64,000 nucleotides of DNA from Fibrivirga algicola (GTDB lineage Bacteria; Bacteroidota; Bacteroidia; Cytophagales; Spirosomataceae). Shown here piece after piece: positions 26,998-36,867 of this stretch. The stretch spans positions 218,880-282,879 of the forward strand of contig NZ_WAEL01000010.1 of assembly GCF_011742925.1 (NCBI RefSeq), given 5' to 3'. The notes beneath the pieces are model-generated. The model worked only from the letters and a program-made list of their open reading frames with translations. It made no database searches and was not told the DNA's origin. Numbering within the stretch: the first letter of the stretch is position 1; every line of letters starts with the position of its first letter. A program made the translations under genes and the position numbers.

Positions 26998-27828
26998 TCA
27001 GTTCAGGCCCCGCAGAAAGGTCAGGCTTTTGGACATTTGCTCCATTGATCGCGACGATTCATCTTCGATGAAAAAGTGTCTAATACCGGCTTTCTTCGCT
27101 GCCCGCATAAAGGCCGCGATGCCAATATCACCTTCGCCCAGCACAACGTTCGATTCTACGTCGGCCTGGCCGGTCAAGCTATCGGGTGTGCCGGGTTTAC
27201 GATCTTTCAAGTGGGCCAGCAAGAATCGTTTCGGGTATTGCTGCAGGAGTCTCACCGGGTCTGCACCGGGCGATTTAACCCAGAATACGTCCATCTCGAA
27301 GTTGACGTATTTTGGGTCCAGGTTCTGCGCCAGGTAATCGAAATAGGTGGTGCCGTTGGGCATCTTTTGGAACTCGTAGCCGTGGGTATGGTAGCAGAGC
27401 GTGAGTTTGGCATCAGCCAGCAATCGGCCAGCGGTGTTGAATACGTCGGTGGCCCGGTCAGCGTCGATACTGGTGAACAGATCGGCCGTGTGCGGAATCC
27501 AGAAACAGACTACGTATTTCACGCCCAGCGCCTTGGCATCGGCAATGACTTTAGGTACATTCATTTCCAGATCGTCGAATTCCGCGCCCATACTGATGGC
27601 TTTGATACCGCGCTTGTCGAGCTCCTGCCGGAAGGCCGTGGGTGAAAGGCCATAGGTGCCAGCTACCTCTACTTCCCGAAAGCCCATCTGCTGCACCTTT
27701 GCCAGCGTGCCGGGTAGGTCGGTCTTGAACTGCTCACGAAAACTATAAAGTTCAAGGCCAACCGGGGCCGACTGGGCCAACGCGCTGGTGGTCAACAGAC
27801 CTGCTAGAAGAAAAGGCAGGAGTTTCAT
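26998..27828 (-). CDS. Secreted sugar phosphate isomerase/epimerase-like TIM-barrel protein
   Basis: A 276-aa AP-endonuclease-2/xylose-isomerase-like barrel with a Sec signal peptide (MKLLPFLLAGLLTTSALAQ). It reads VGLELYSFREQF, MGFREVEVAGTYG, LTLCYHTHGYEF (metal His/Glu), VNFEMDVFWV (metal Glu/Asp), LLAHLKDRK (His) and HFFIEDES (Glu), i.e. the usual set of metal-binding residues. The periplasmic location suggests action on free sugars or 3-keto-glycosides rather than sugar phosphates. A second, Tat-exported paralogue is at 42.0-42.9 kb. Substrate unknown. Confidence 0.85.
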   Translation of the reverse strand: MKLLPFLLAGLLTTSALAQSAPVGLELYSFREQFKTDLPGTLAKVQQMGFREVEVAGTYGLSPTAFRQELDKRGIKAISMGAEFDDLEMNVPKVIADAKALGVKYVVCFWIPHTADLFTSIDADRATDVFNTAGRLLADAKLTLCYHTHGYEFQKMPNGTTYFDYLAQNLDPKYVNFEMDVFWVKSPGADPVRLLQQYPKRFLLAHLKDRKPGTPDSLTGQADVESNVVLGEGDIGIAAFMRAAKKAGIRHFFIEDESSRSMEQMSKSLTFLRGLN

Positions 27829-27920
27829 GGAGTCAGGGTCAGGATTAATCGGCTAAAAGTAGCCAATTTTGCGTCATTACAAACGCAAAACACGGTAGCT
27901 TCTAACCGATAGTCCTGCAC

Positions 27921-28361
27921 TTATTTGCCTCGCTGCTCCTTTACTTCCTGGGCCGAAATAGCCGTTGCTTTGTTCCCGAAATTGCTGCGGACATACGTGA
28001 GTACATCGGCAATTTGCTGGTCGGTCAGAAAGTCATGGGCTGGCATTACATTATCGTAAGGCTCCCCGTCGACTTCAGCGTCTTTCAGCCCTTTCAGCAG
28101 CACACCAATCAGTCTGGCTTTGTCGCCGTTTACCCAATCGGTGCCACGTAGGGGTGGGTTGAGATTCGGCACTCCGCTACCGTCTATCTGGTGGCAGGTG
28201 AGGCAGTACTGTTTATAAATCGCCAGGCCGGGTTGTGTGGCAGTCGCCACCGTCTGGCTTTTCGGCAACGTACCTGCGGCTGGTTTTTTCGGCTGCGCAG
28301 CGAGTGACTGGCAAACGCCTAAAAACAGCAAAATGGCACTGGTTACTTTATACCTGATCAT
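27921..28361 (-). CDS. Exported c-type cytochrome
   Basis: A 146-aa periplasmic monohaem cytochrome c. Signal peptide MIRYKVTSAILLFLGVCQSLAA, then a Pro/Ala/Thr-rich linker and a class I domain. Haem is attached at C53-x2-C56-H57 (CLTCH). Met106 in NVMPAHDFLTDQQIADVLTYVRSNFGN is the probable sixth ligand. The domain resembles the electron-accepting cytochromes found beside secreted dehydrogenases in Bacteroidota; the nearest gene is the secreted TIM-barrel protein downstream on the same strand (92-bp gap). Confidence 0.92.
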   Translation of the reverse strand: MIRYKVTSAILLFLGVCQSLAAQPKKPAAGTLPKSQTVATATQPGLAIYKQYCLTCHQIDGSGVPNLNPPLRGTDWVNGDKARLIGVLLKGLKDAEVDGEPYDNVMPAHDFLTDQQIADVLTYVRSNFGNKATAISAQEVKEQRGK

Positions 28362-28670
28362 TCGTGGAAAGTGATAATGTGTGTAAATGGGCCTCAGTAT
28401 ATAAAATGAAAGCTGAGATATACTGTGTACTTTTTTGTGCGTCTGCTTGGTCGTGAAGGCGCAATAAGGCGTTTACGGCGTCGAAAATTGCGGAGTAACT
28501 AATGAGGGATGCCTGATAGCATCCTATTTTTTCGACAGTTTAACCGCCACAGGCGCTACCCGTTATGTTATCGGCTACAGCCTGGTCATGGCCTATTTAA
28601 ATTCGGATAGTATGATGTCGATCGTCACCATGAATCATTGACAAGATAAAGACAAATAAGGGGTTTTAGC
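28362..28670. other. Gene-poor gap between cytochrome c and the DUF1338 gene
   Basis: A 309-bp gap. It holds one terminator-like hairpin (28507-28532) and an open stretch of 57 plus-strand codons without an ATG near its start (28468-28641, ending ...MMSIVTMNH), which could be a gene remnant or chance. AT-rich sequence at 28380-28440 probably carries the promoter of the cytochrome gene. Confidence 0.5.
28507..28532 (+). terminator. Short terminator-like hairpin
   Basis: GGATGC (28507-28512), loop CTGATA, GCATCC (28519-28524), then TATTTTTT. The 6-bp stem is short, and no plus-strand gene lies directly upstream, so its use is doubtful. Confidence 0.4.
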
Positions 28671-29573
28671 TCAGCGTCCCGTTTGGGCAACAAACGTGCT
28701 TTCGAAAATCTTGTCGGCATTGGCCGCTTCGAATCCGTCGCGGCGGTGCTGCCGGGTAATCTGGTCGGCGGGTAAATGAGCAAATTCGGGTAACACGCGT
28801 CGCTCGGCAAACTCTACATACGAGCCAGCAATCCGGAAGGTATCCCCACCCGCAAACTTCGCGTCGACCATCTGCGCTACCGTCGATGCCTGCCGCAGTC
28901 CACCGTCGGGGCTGACCTTGATGACGCCACCCGACGAGTTCAGCTTGAAGCAGCGCTGTTCCAGAAACGAGACAAATTCGTCGATCGTATTATACCCGTC
29001 GGGCAGGTTGTGAACGCTGATGGTGAAGTGATTGAGGTAGTAGCGGTTGTAGATTACCCAGGCGGCGTATTCGCTTTCGGCCAGTAGGGTCTGGTAGTCG
29101 GCCAGGGTGGGCATTTTCCAGAGGGGCTGGTGCAGAAATGCATCCACGGCTTCGCCATCGTTCAGGTCGAGCGCGTCGACGGGGTCGCTGGTAACGGTAT
29201 CGGTGTACTTATGAATGATTCGCTGTGCTTCTTTTGACAGGTCACCGACGCGCAATTCACTGGCAAAGATGCGGGGCAGATTATCGGCCGCTCGATCAGC
29301 CGGGGGGGCATACCAGTAGGCGTTCAGCTTTTTTTCGGCGAAGTTGTACGGCTCCTTTTTTTCGTACCCGTAGTGCAGGAATATCTTCTCAAATGAAGCC
29401 AGGCCCAGGTTCGGCACGCCCATAGTCCGGAAGGCAATATGGTCGTTTTCGATTGCCTCCGGGGCGTTGATTACTCCCTGCTGTTGAAGGGCATATAGAA
29501 TATTCTTCACGTCGGGTACACGCTCGGTATACCGGCGCATCAGCCCTGAGAGCACAATGTCGAGAGGAGTCAT
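28671..29573 (-). CDS. DUF1338 family enzyme (2-oxoadipate dioxygenase/decarboxylase-like)
   Basis: A 300-aa protein of the DUF1338 family; the characterised member (HglS/YdcJ) converts 2-oxoadipate to 2-hydroxyglutarate in lysine catabolism using Fe(II). The metal-site region is recognisable in ENDHIAFRTMG near the N-terminus and in RYYLNHFTISVHNL further on, with a C-terminal Glu-containing strand (GSYVEFAERR). I chose ATG 29573; the frame extends 10 codons through a GTG into a palindrome. No other lysine-degradation gene is in the window, so the substrate is an extrapolation. Confidence 0.8.
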   Translation of the reverse strand: MTPLDIVLSGLMRRYTERVPDVKNILYALQQQGVINAPEAIENDHIAFRTMGVPNLGLASFEKIFLHYGYEKKEPYNFAEKKLNAYWYAPPADRAADNLPRIFASELRVGDLSKEAQRIIHKYTDTVTSDPVDALDLNDGEAVDAFLHQPLWKMPTLADYQTLLAESEYAAWVIYNRYYLNHFTISVHNLPDGYNTIDEFVSFLEQRCFKLNSSGGVIKVSPDGGLRQASTVAQMVDAKFAGGDTFRIAGSYVEFAERRVLPEFAHLPADQITRQHRRDGFEAANADKIFESTFVAQTGR

Positions 29574-29604
29574 AGCAAAGTAGGTCTGTTGATGTATACC
29601 CACC

Positions 29605-29696
29605 CCCCTGAAGGGGCGGTCCCGCGTCCGGGCTAACGCTTTGCAAATGTAGCAAAGTAGCGCATTAGCCCGGACGCGGGACCGCCCCTTCAGGGG
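29605..29696. repeat. Long perfect GC-rich palindrome between DUF1338 gene and recG
   Basis: Two perfect 32-bp arms (29605-29636 and 29665-29696) start CCCCTGAAGGGGCGGTCCCG and end GGGCTAA before the loop. Inside the 28-bp spacer, GCTTTGC/GCAAAG pair as well. The neighbouring genes are divergent, so this is not a terminator for either. A cruciform or REP-like mobile repeat is more likely. Confidence 0.85.
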
Positions 29697-29782
29697 TTGG
29701 GGGGAAATTCAAACTACTAACGTCAGAGGGTGAACTTCAACTAGCAAACTGTTATTTTTACAGTTAGTTGCCCAATGCCCGC

Positions 29783-31891
29783 ATGACCGAACGTACCACC
29801 TTCTTCGACACCCGCCTGGAATACCTGAAAGGACTTGGCCCGCAACGGGCTGAGTTGCTGAATAAAGAACTGCATCTGTTTACGGCTGCCGATCTGATTC
29901 AGTATTACCCGTTCCGGTACGAAGACCGTACGCGTTTCTACACCGTCAGCGAACTACTGGAATCGATGCCCTCCGCGCAGGTACGTGGTCGGCTTCGCGA
30001 CTGGCATACGGAAGGCGAGGGGCCTAAAAAAAGGCTCGTCGGTCATTTTACAGATGGCACCGGCACCATGGATCTGGTCTGGTTTCAGGGTATTTCGTGG
30101 CTCGAAAAAACACTGCGCCGCGACGGGGAATACATCGTTTTTGGTAAGCCACAGGAATTTCAGGGCAAGTTCAGCATTGTGCACCCCGAACTCGATGCAG
30201 TCCGGCCCGACGTGGAACCCGAAGCCACGCTCTCGCCGGTTTATAACCTCACGGAGAAGCTCCGCAAGCGGTTTGTCGACAACAAAGTGATGGCCAAAGC
30301 CATGCGTGGGCTGCTTGAACTGGCCTGGCCGCATATTCACGAAACACTACCCACCAGCCTGATCGAGAAGTTTCGGCTGGTAGGTAAACGGGAGGCCGTC
30401 TGGAACATCCACTTGCCGCAAAGCCCCGCCTGGCTGCGGCAGGCCGAACGGCGGCTGAAATTCGAGGAGCTATTCTACAATCAGCTCCGGCTGATCTCCA
30501 ACAAGCTGATTCAGAAGGAAGAACATCCCGGACAAATCTTTCAGAAAACCAGCCTGCTCTCGCATTTCTACAAGACGCTGCTGCCTTTTCCGCTCACCGG
30601 AGCGCAGCAACGGGTATTGCGCGAGATTCATAAAGACTGCCTGACGGGTAAGCAAATGAACCGGCTCTTGCAGGGCGACGTGGGCAGTGGCAAAACCATC
30701 GTGGCGTTTATTACGATGCTACTGGCGATCGACAACGGTGCGCAGGCCTGTTTGATGGCTCCTACCGAGATTCTGGCCGACCAGCACTACAATGGCCTGA
30801 AACCCTTTGCCGACGCGATGGGCCTGAACCTGGGTATTCTGACGGGTAGCACGCGCACCAAACGACGGCGGGTGTTGCACGAAGAGTTGCTGAACGGGCA
30901 GATGCACATTCTGGTTGGCACCCACGCCCTGCTCGAAGATGTGGTGCAGTTCCGGAACCTGGGCCTGTGTATCATCGACGAGCAGCACCGGTTTGGGGTA
31001 GCGCAACGAGCCAAAATGTGGGCGAAAAACCCGGTGGTGCCGCCGCATATTCTGGTCATGACGGCCACGCCCATCCCACGCACACTGGCGATGACGCTCT
31101 ACGGCAACCTCGATATTTCGATCATCGACGAAATGCCCGCCGGACGGAAGCCGATTAAAACAGTGCACAAAACAGACAAGCACCGCGCCGAAGTATTCGG
31201 CTTCATGCGGCAACAAATCGAGCTGGGGCGGCAGGTATATGTCGTGTATCCACTGATCGAAGAGTCGGAAACGCTGGATTACAAGGATTTGACGGATGGT
31301 TTTGAAGGCATTCAGCGGGCATTTCCGCAGCCAAAATACCAGGTTGGTATTCTGCATGGCAAAATGGATTCCTACAGCAAGGACTTCGAGATGACCCGTT
31401 TTGCGAAAGGCGAAGTGCAGATTCTGGTGGCCACAACGGTTATCGAAGTAGGGGTGAACGTACCCAACGCCAGCGTGATGGTCATTGAAAGTGCCGAACG
31501 GTTTGGTCTCTCGCAGCTCCATCAATTGCGTGGCCGGGTTGGTCGTGGGGCCGAGCAATCGTACTGCGTACTGATGACGGGCTATAAACTCAGCGCCGAC
31601 ACCAAAGTCCGCCTTGAAACGATGGTGCGGACTAACAACGGCTTCGAGATTGCCGACGTCGACCTGCAACTACGCGGTCCCGGTGACCTGGCCGGTACGC
31701 AGCAAAGCGGCTTGCTGGATTTACGCATCGCCGACCTTGCCAAAGATGGGGCCGTATTGACCGCCGCCCGCGAATCGGCGCAGATCATTCTGGAGACTGA
31801 TCCCAACCTGATCTTGCCCGAACACGCTGCTATCCGCAATCATATCGACGCCATCGGACGTACCCAGTCTGACTGGAGCCGGATTAGCTGA
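29783..31891 (+). CDS. recG: ATP-dependent DNA helicase RecG
   Basis: Branch-migrates Holliday junctions and reverses stalled forks in recombination and replication restart. From ATG 29783 it is 702 aa, normal for RecG; a TTG five codons earlier is the only alternative. The N-terminal wedge/OB region (VRGRLRDWHTEGEGPKKRLVGHFTDGTGTMDLVWF) precedes two helicase domains. Walker A is GDVGSGKT, the DEAD-box variant is DEQHRFG, motif III is MTATPIPRTLAMT, and the C-terminal motifs are VIEVGVNVPNA and QLHQLRGRVGRG. It is a single gene. Confidence 0.97.
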   Translation: MTERTTFFDTRLEYLKGLGPQRAELLNKELHLFTAADLIQYYPFRYEDRTRFYTVSELLESMPSAQVRGRLRDWHTEGEGPKKRLVGHFTDGTGTMDLVWFQGISWLEKTLRRDGEYIVFGKPQEFQGKFSIVHPELDAVRPDVEPEATLSPVYNLTEKLRKRFVDNKVMAKAMRGLLELAWPHIHETLPTSLIEKFRLVGKREAVWNIHLPQSPAWLRQAERRLKFEELFYNQLRLISNKLIQKEEHPGQIFQKTSLLSHFYKTLLPFPLTGAQQRVLREIHKDCLTGKQMNRLLQGDVGSGKTIVAFITMLLAIDNGAQACLMAPTEILADQHYNGLKPFADAMGLNLGILTGSTRTKRRRVLHEELLNGQMHILVGTHALLEDVVQFRNLGLCIIDEQHRFGVAQRAKMWAKNPVVPPHILVMTATPIPRTLAMTLYGNLDISIIDEMPAGRKPIKTVHKTDKHRAEVFGFMRQQIELGRQVYVVYPLIEESETLDYKDLTDGFEGIQRAFPQPKYQVGILHGKMDSYSKDFEMTRFAKGEVQILVATTVIEVGVNVPNASVMVIESAERFGLSQLHQLRGRVGRGAEQSYCVLMTGYKLSADTKVRLETMVRTNNGFEIADVDLQLRGPGDLAGTQQSGLLDLRIADLAKDGAVLTAARESAQIILETDPNLILPEHAAIRNHIDAIGRTQSDWSRIS

Positions 31892-32121
31892 TGAAGCCTG
31901 TCGCTAGCCCCTGCCTACTCCGCGTGCCGCGTGAAAGTAGGGCGATAATTGGTGGTCAGGCGGCGGTTCTGGCAACGTACGAATAGGAACCTATAAGCAG
32001 AACTGAAGCCGTTTACAATCAGATCGACGGGTGCATACGCACCAATTCAGTAGGCTGGTCTAGCGATCGGTTACGATAAGCGCACCGCCTACTCCCCGAA
32101 AATCCGTTTATTTGTGGCGCG

Positions 32122-32143
32122 AAACAGGTTAATCAACCTGTTT
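32122..32143 (+). terminator. Stem-loop in the recG-eno gap
   Basis: AAACAGGTT (32122-32130), loop AATC, AACCTGTTT (32135-32143) followed by one more T. The rest of the 299-bp gap (31892-32190) shows no open frame or repeat. The hairpin lies only 47 bp before eno, so it may be a leader element rather than the recG terminator. Confidence 0.5.
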
Positions 32144-32184
32144 TCAGTTGTTGTTAGGTGATTAATCCAAATTTTTGTTCGTAA

Positions 32185-33468
<1,284 letters not shown>

Positions 33469-33552
33469 GTTTGTCGTTTATGGTTTGATGTTGCGCTGCT
33501 AACTAACCCGTTTGTTAATCGGTAGCGCAACGCCAAACCATAAACGACAAAC
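33469..33552. repeat. Dispersed palindromic element, copy 3
   Basis: It starts at the base after the eno stop codon. Left arm GTTTGTCGTTTATGGTTTG (33469-33487) continuing GCGCTGCT; right arm GGTAGCGCAACGCCAAACC... ending CGACAAAC at 33552. The outer 19 bp pair perfectly. It lies in a tandem gap, so the RNA would carry the hairpin between eno and ftsB. Confidence 0.85.
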
Positions 33553-33561
33553 CACCTCATC

Positions 33562-33870
33562 ATGAATCGCCTCTTCAACAGCCGTTATCGTTTTTATATC
33601 CTGACGGGGGTAGGCTTTGTGCTGTGGATGCTATTTTTCGACGCGAATGATCTCCGCTCGCAGGCGCGAAACTGGTGGAAGGCGCAGGAACTCGAAGATG
33701 AAAAAGCCTACTTTCAGGAGCGAATCGAAGCCGTGAAGGCGGAACGGAAGGAGGTGCTGGGGAGCCAGCAACTTCGTATTAAATACGCCCGCGAAAAGTA
33801 CCTCATGAAAAAGCGCAACGAAGACGTATATGTACTCGTTGACGAGAACGGTGACCCGATTGAAAAGTAG
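33562..33870 (+). CDS. FtsB/DivIC-type septum formation protein
   Basis: A 102-aa bitopic division protein: a short cytosolic N-terminus, one transmembrane helix (about residues 10-26, FYILTGVGFVLWMLFF), then a periplasmic coiled coil (LEDEKAYFQERIEAVKAERKEVL) and the family's closing YAREKYLMKKRNEDVYVLVDENG, which matches the ARExYxMxxPGE-type motif of FtsB/DivIC. It would join FtsL and FtsQ in the divisome. The eno-ftsB order is seen in many bacteria. Palindromic elements flank it on both sides. Confidence 0.88.
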   Translation: MNRLFNSRYRFYILTGVGFVLWMLFFDANDLRSQARNWWKAQELEDEKAYFQERIEAVKAERKEVLGSQQLRIKYAREKYLMKKRNEDVYVLVDENGDPIEK

Positions 33871-33961
33871 TTTGATGGTTGTGGTCTGTCGTTGCGTTGC
33901 TGCACCACAGTGTGGGATCCAAAGCCGCGAAACCTCAAACGACAAACCACGAGCATCAACC
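33870..33961. repeat. Dispersed palindromic element, copy 4 (degenerate)
   Basis: The left arm starts at the last base of the ftsB stop codon (GTTTGATGGTTGTGGTCTGTCG, then GTTGCGTTGC); the right arm is CGCGAAACCTCAAACGACAAACCACGAGCATCAACC to 33961. Pairing is imperfect, but the word set and arm length match the other copies. Confidence 0.65.
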
Positions 33962-33967
33962 TAGTGT

Positions 33968-34456
33968 ATGATTTCCCTTCTCTTTGTCTGTCTTGGAAAT
34001 ATCTGCCGGTCGCCGGTTGCCGAAGGCGTTTTTCGGCAGCTCGTTGATCAGGCCGGCCTTTCCGGAAAAATTGAGTGCGATTCGGCAGGTACGTCATCGT
34101 ACCACATCGGGCAACTGCCTGACCTTCGTACCCGGCAAAATGCCCTCACCCACGATCTCACGCTTACCCACCGTGCCCGCCGAATGACGGGCGAAGACCT
34201 GGCGCGGTTCACGTACATCATCACGATGGACGAGATGAACTTCGAAGGGGTCATGAAGCTAAGCCAGCGATCGGTTGGGCTGGTGCACGACGATACCGTC
34301 TTCCTTCTCCGTGAGTTCGACCCCGCCGTTAGCGATCAGCCCAGCGTGCCAGATCCGTATTATGAAGGGCCGGAGGTGTTTGAAGAAGTGTACCAGATCG
34401 TTTATCGATGCTGTGAGGAATTGTTAACGTACCTGCGGAAGCGGCATAACCTATAA
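33968..34456 (+). CDS. Low-molecular-weight protein-tyrosine phosphatase
   Basis: A 162-aa cysteine phosphatase that dephosphorylates phosphotyrosine proteins. The catalytic P-loop is C8-LGNIC-R14-S (VCLGNICRSP) at the extreme N-terminus, as in all LMW-PTPs. The general acid Asp is in SVPDPYYEGPEVFEEVYQIV near the C-terminus. CDSAGTSSYHIGQLPDLRT is the conserved second strand and loop. No tyrosine kinase or capsule gene is adjacent; it sits between ftsB and gpmI. Confidence 0.95.
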   Translation: MISLLFVCLGNICRSPVAEGVFRQLVDQAGLSGKIECDSAGTSSYHIGQLPDLRTRQNALTHDLTLTHRARRMTGEDLARFTYIITMDEMNFEGVMKLSQRSVGLVHDDTVFLLREFDPAVSDQPSVPDPYYEGPEVFEEVYQIVYRCCEELLTYLRKRHNL

Positions 34457-34570
34457 GCAATGGGTGAATTAGTAGAGAGATAGCGAGCGAAGGTTGCTTA
34501 TGCCTGTATCCTGTTCGGTCTAAAAACGTTTGCTCTCCCTCTCGTTCGCCTTTTCACCATTTCTCTCCTT

Positions 34571-36157
34571 ATGAATAAGAAAGTCATTCTCTTAATTATG
34601 GACGGCTGGGGAATTACCACCCAGAACGACCGGTCGGCACTGGCAGCGGCGAAAACGCCATTTGTTACCGACGCATGGAATCGCTATTCGCACAGCACCC
34701 TCGAAGCATCTGGCCTGCCTGTTGGGCTACCCGTTGGCCAAATGGGTAATTCAGAAGTGGGACATATGAACCTAGGCGCTGGCCGGGTCGTGTACCAGGA
34801 TCTGGTGAAAGTAAATATTGCTGTTGAGCACGACACGTTAAAAAATGAGCCCGTACTGGCCGAATCACTGATATACGCCAGAGAAAACGGTAAAAAAGTA
34901 CACTTGATTGGCCTGGTGTCTGACGGCGGTGTACATGCCCATATCAGCCACGTAAAAGGGTTGCTGACCATTGCGCAGCAGTACGGCCTGACTGACGTGT
35001 TTGTGCATGCTTTTACTGACGGCCGCGACACTGATCCGAAAAGCGGACTGGGCTTCCTGACCGACCTATCAGCGCATATGGCCCAAACTACGGGTAAACT
35101 GGCTACTGTAATTGGCCGTTTCTACGCTATGGACCGCGATAACCGCTGGGAGCGAGTGAAGGTTGCCTACGATGCCATGGTTAATGCCGTGGGTGACCGC
35201 GCCCAGGGCGACGGCGTATTCGAGGTGATTCGTAATTCTTACGAGGCAGGTGTATCCGACGAATTCATCAATCCAATTGTGATGGAGAAACCGGATCATA
35301 CCCCTGTCGCCAAGATTGAAAATGGCGACGTGGTGATCTGTTTCAACTTCCGTACCGACCGGGGCCGTGAAATCACCATTGCGTTGACGCAGAAAGATTT
35401 CCCGGAGCAGCAGATGTACAAGCTCGACCTTGATTACATCACGATGACCAACTACGACAGCGATTTCAAAGGCGTGAAGGTCATTTACGAAAAAGATAAC
35501 CTGTCCAAAACGCTGGGTGAAGTTGTGTCTGCGGCCAACAAAAAGCAGATTCGCATTGCCGAAACCGAGAAATACCCGCACGTTACGTTTTTCTTTTCGG
35601 GCGGCCGGGAGGAACCGTTTGTTGGCGAAACACGCCTGCTGGTGCCGTCGCCAAAAGAGATGACGGTGACTAATGAGCGGGGCGAGACAATTACGATTCC
35701 GGTGAAAACGTATGACCAGAAGCCCGAAATGTCGGCCTACGGTATTCGCGACGCTATTATTCCTGAGCTGGAAAAAGGAGAGGTCGACTTTGTGTGTCTC
35801 AACTTTGCTAATACCGATATGGTTGGCCACACAGGCGTATTCGAAGCGGTGGTGAAAGCCGCCGAAACCGTTGATGCCACCACCCGCGATGTAGTCACGA
35901 CTGGGCTGGCTCATGGCTACACTACAATCATCATTGCCGACCACGGCAACGCCGATTACATGGTCAACGATGATGGTACACCCAATACGGCCCACACCAC
36001 GAGTCTGGTGCCGTGCATTCTGATCGACAATGACTACCAGCCTGCACTTAAAAACGGCAAGCTGGGTGATATTGCGCCAACAATTCTGGCGTTGATGGGT
36101 ATTGAGAAGCCCGCCGAAATGACTGGCGAAAACCTGTTGGTTCAACCGGCCGTATAG
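34571..36157 (+). CDS. gpmI: 2,3-bisphosphoglycerate-independent phosphoglycerate mutase
   Basis: Interconverts 3- and 2-phosphoglycerate through a phosphoserine enzyme and two Mn ions. At 528 aa it is slightly longer than average but complete. Metal Asp11 is in LLIMDGWG and the phosphorylated Ser61 is in GQMGNSEVGHMNLGAGR. Then come DGGVHAH, HAFTDGRDTDP, NFRTDRGREITIAL, CLNFANTDMVGHTG and IIADHGNADYM. It is the metabolic neighbour of enolase 1.1 kb upstream. A terminator follows. Confidence 0.97.
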   Translation: MNKKVILLIMDGWGITTQNDRSALAAAKTPFVTDAWNRYSHSTLEASGLPVGLPVGQMGNSEVGHMNLGAGRVVYQDLVKVNIAVEHDTLKNEPVLAESLIYARENGKKVHLIGLVSDGGVHAHISHVKGLLTIAQQYGLTDVFVHAFTDGRDTDPKSGLGFLTDLSAHMAQTTGKLATVIGRFYAMDRDNRWERVKVAYDAMVNAVGDRAQGDGVFEVIRNSYEAGVSDEFINPIVMEKPDHTPVAKIENGDVVICFNFRTDRGREITIALTQKDFPEQQMYKLDLDYITMTNYDSDFKGVKVIYEKDNLSKTLGEVVSAANKKQIRIAETEKYPHVTFFFSGGREEPFVGETRLLVPSPKEMTVTNERGETITIPVKTYDQKPEMSAYGIRDAIIPELEKGEVDFVCLNFANTDMVGHTGVFEAVVKAAETVDATTRDVVTTGLAHGYTTIIIADHGNADYMVNDDGTPNTAHTTSLVPCILIDNDYQPALKNGKLGDIAPTILALMGIEKPAEMTGENLLVQPAV

Positions 36158-36210
36158 GGCGCTGAACGCAACGTACCCGACCGCTGTTTACCTAGTACAG
36201 TCTACTAACG

Positions 36211-36244
36211 CGCCCGTAGCCCAATCGGCTGCGGGCGGTTTTTT
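36211..36244 (+). terminator. Intrinsic terminator after gpmI
   Basis: CGCCCGTAGCC (36211-36221), loop CAATC, GGCTGCGGGCG (36227-36237) with one G-T wobble, then TTTTTT at 36239-36244. The T-run ends 4 bp before the next ATG, the same tight arrangement as at 20.9 kb. Confidence 0.9.
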
Positions 36245-36248
36245 GTTT

Positions 36249-36818
36249 ATGAAATACGTTTTCCTGCTGGCTGTACTGTCAGTAACCGCCTGCTCTACAG
36301 ATACCGCCCAACGTACCGAAAAACCCGTTTATTTCGATGTAGCCGGGTACGTCAAAGGTCAGATTGAAACGCTGTCGAAGCAGAAGCCGGGCGTGGATAA
36401 GCGCACGCAGATGGGAGACAAGGTTGAGCGGCAGACTACCCGTACGGTCAACTGGAGCCGCGAACTGGAGTTGTTCATGCAGGCCGACATCAACAAGCCC
36501 GCTCTTCGCAGCAGTTACGCGGTGGCCCGGCCCGACTCGCTGACGTACCAGTACACGCTGAAGCCGACCGAGAAAAACCTGACCGTTCGGTCACTCACAG
36601 TTAAACTCGACTCAGTAACCCGACAGCCGCGTCAGATTGCGGCCGTGCTGACTACAGAAAATTCACTGTATACCTCGGAACGGCAGATTGTGTTGGAGAG
36701 TGGTCCCCGCCCCGCCACAAACTGGGGAGTAACCCATTACCGGATGCAGGGTTTTCAGCACCTGATTGTTTCTGATAAGAATACCTTCGACGTGGAAGGA
36801 ACGGTGCTGCCGAACTAA
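36249..36818 (+). CDS. Lipoprotein of unknown function
   Basis: A 189-aa lipoprotein; I start at ATG 36249 (MKYVFLLAVLSVTACS), a textbook lipobox with Cys15, rather than the TTG two codons earlier. The mature part is soluble and beta-rich with a helical start (YVKGQIETLSKQKPGVDKRTQMGDKVERQT), then NWSRELELFMQADINKPALRSSY and long strands to the end. No known catalytic motif. It looks like a conserved Cytophagales envelope protein; I cannot name its role. Confidence 0.75.
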   Translation: MKYVFLLAVLSVTACSTDTAQRTEKPVYFDVAGYVKGQIETLSKQKPGVDKRTQMGDKVERQTTRTVNWSRELELFMQADINKPALRSSYAVARPDSLTYQYTLKPTEKNLTVRSLTVKLDSVTRQPRQIAAVLTTENSLYTSERQIVLESGPRPATNWGVTHYRMQGFQHLIVSDKNTFDVEGTVLPN

Positions 36819-36867
36819 GTTCATCGCCTTTGCGGGCAGGTACGTTCCTGGCCGGTTGGAAGCTAGT

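Noticed and set aside
30719..31669. 316-codon minus-strand frame opposite recG
   Set aside because: Shadow of the RecG helicase domains; no recognisable protein features.
34457..34570. Inverted repeat in the LMW-PTP to gpmI gap (GAGAGATAGCGAGCGAA versus TTCGTTCGCC-like sequence)
   Set aside because: Pairing is weak and out of register; it does not share words with the palindrome family.
35069..36145. 358-codon minus-strand open frame opposite gpmI
   Set aside because: Antisense shadow of an unmistakable phosphoglycerate mutase; His/Asn/Arg-rich and without motifs.
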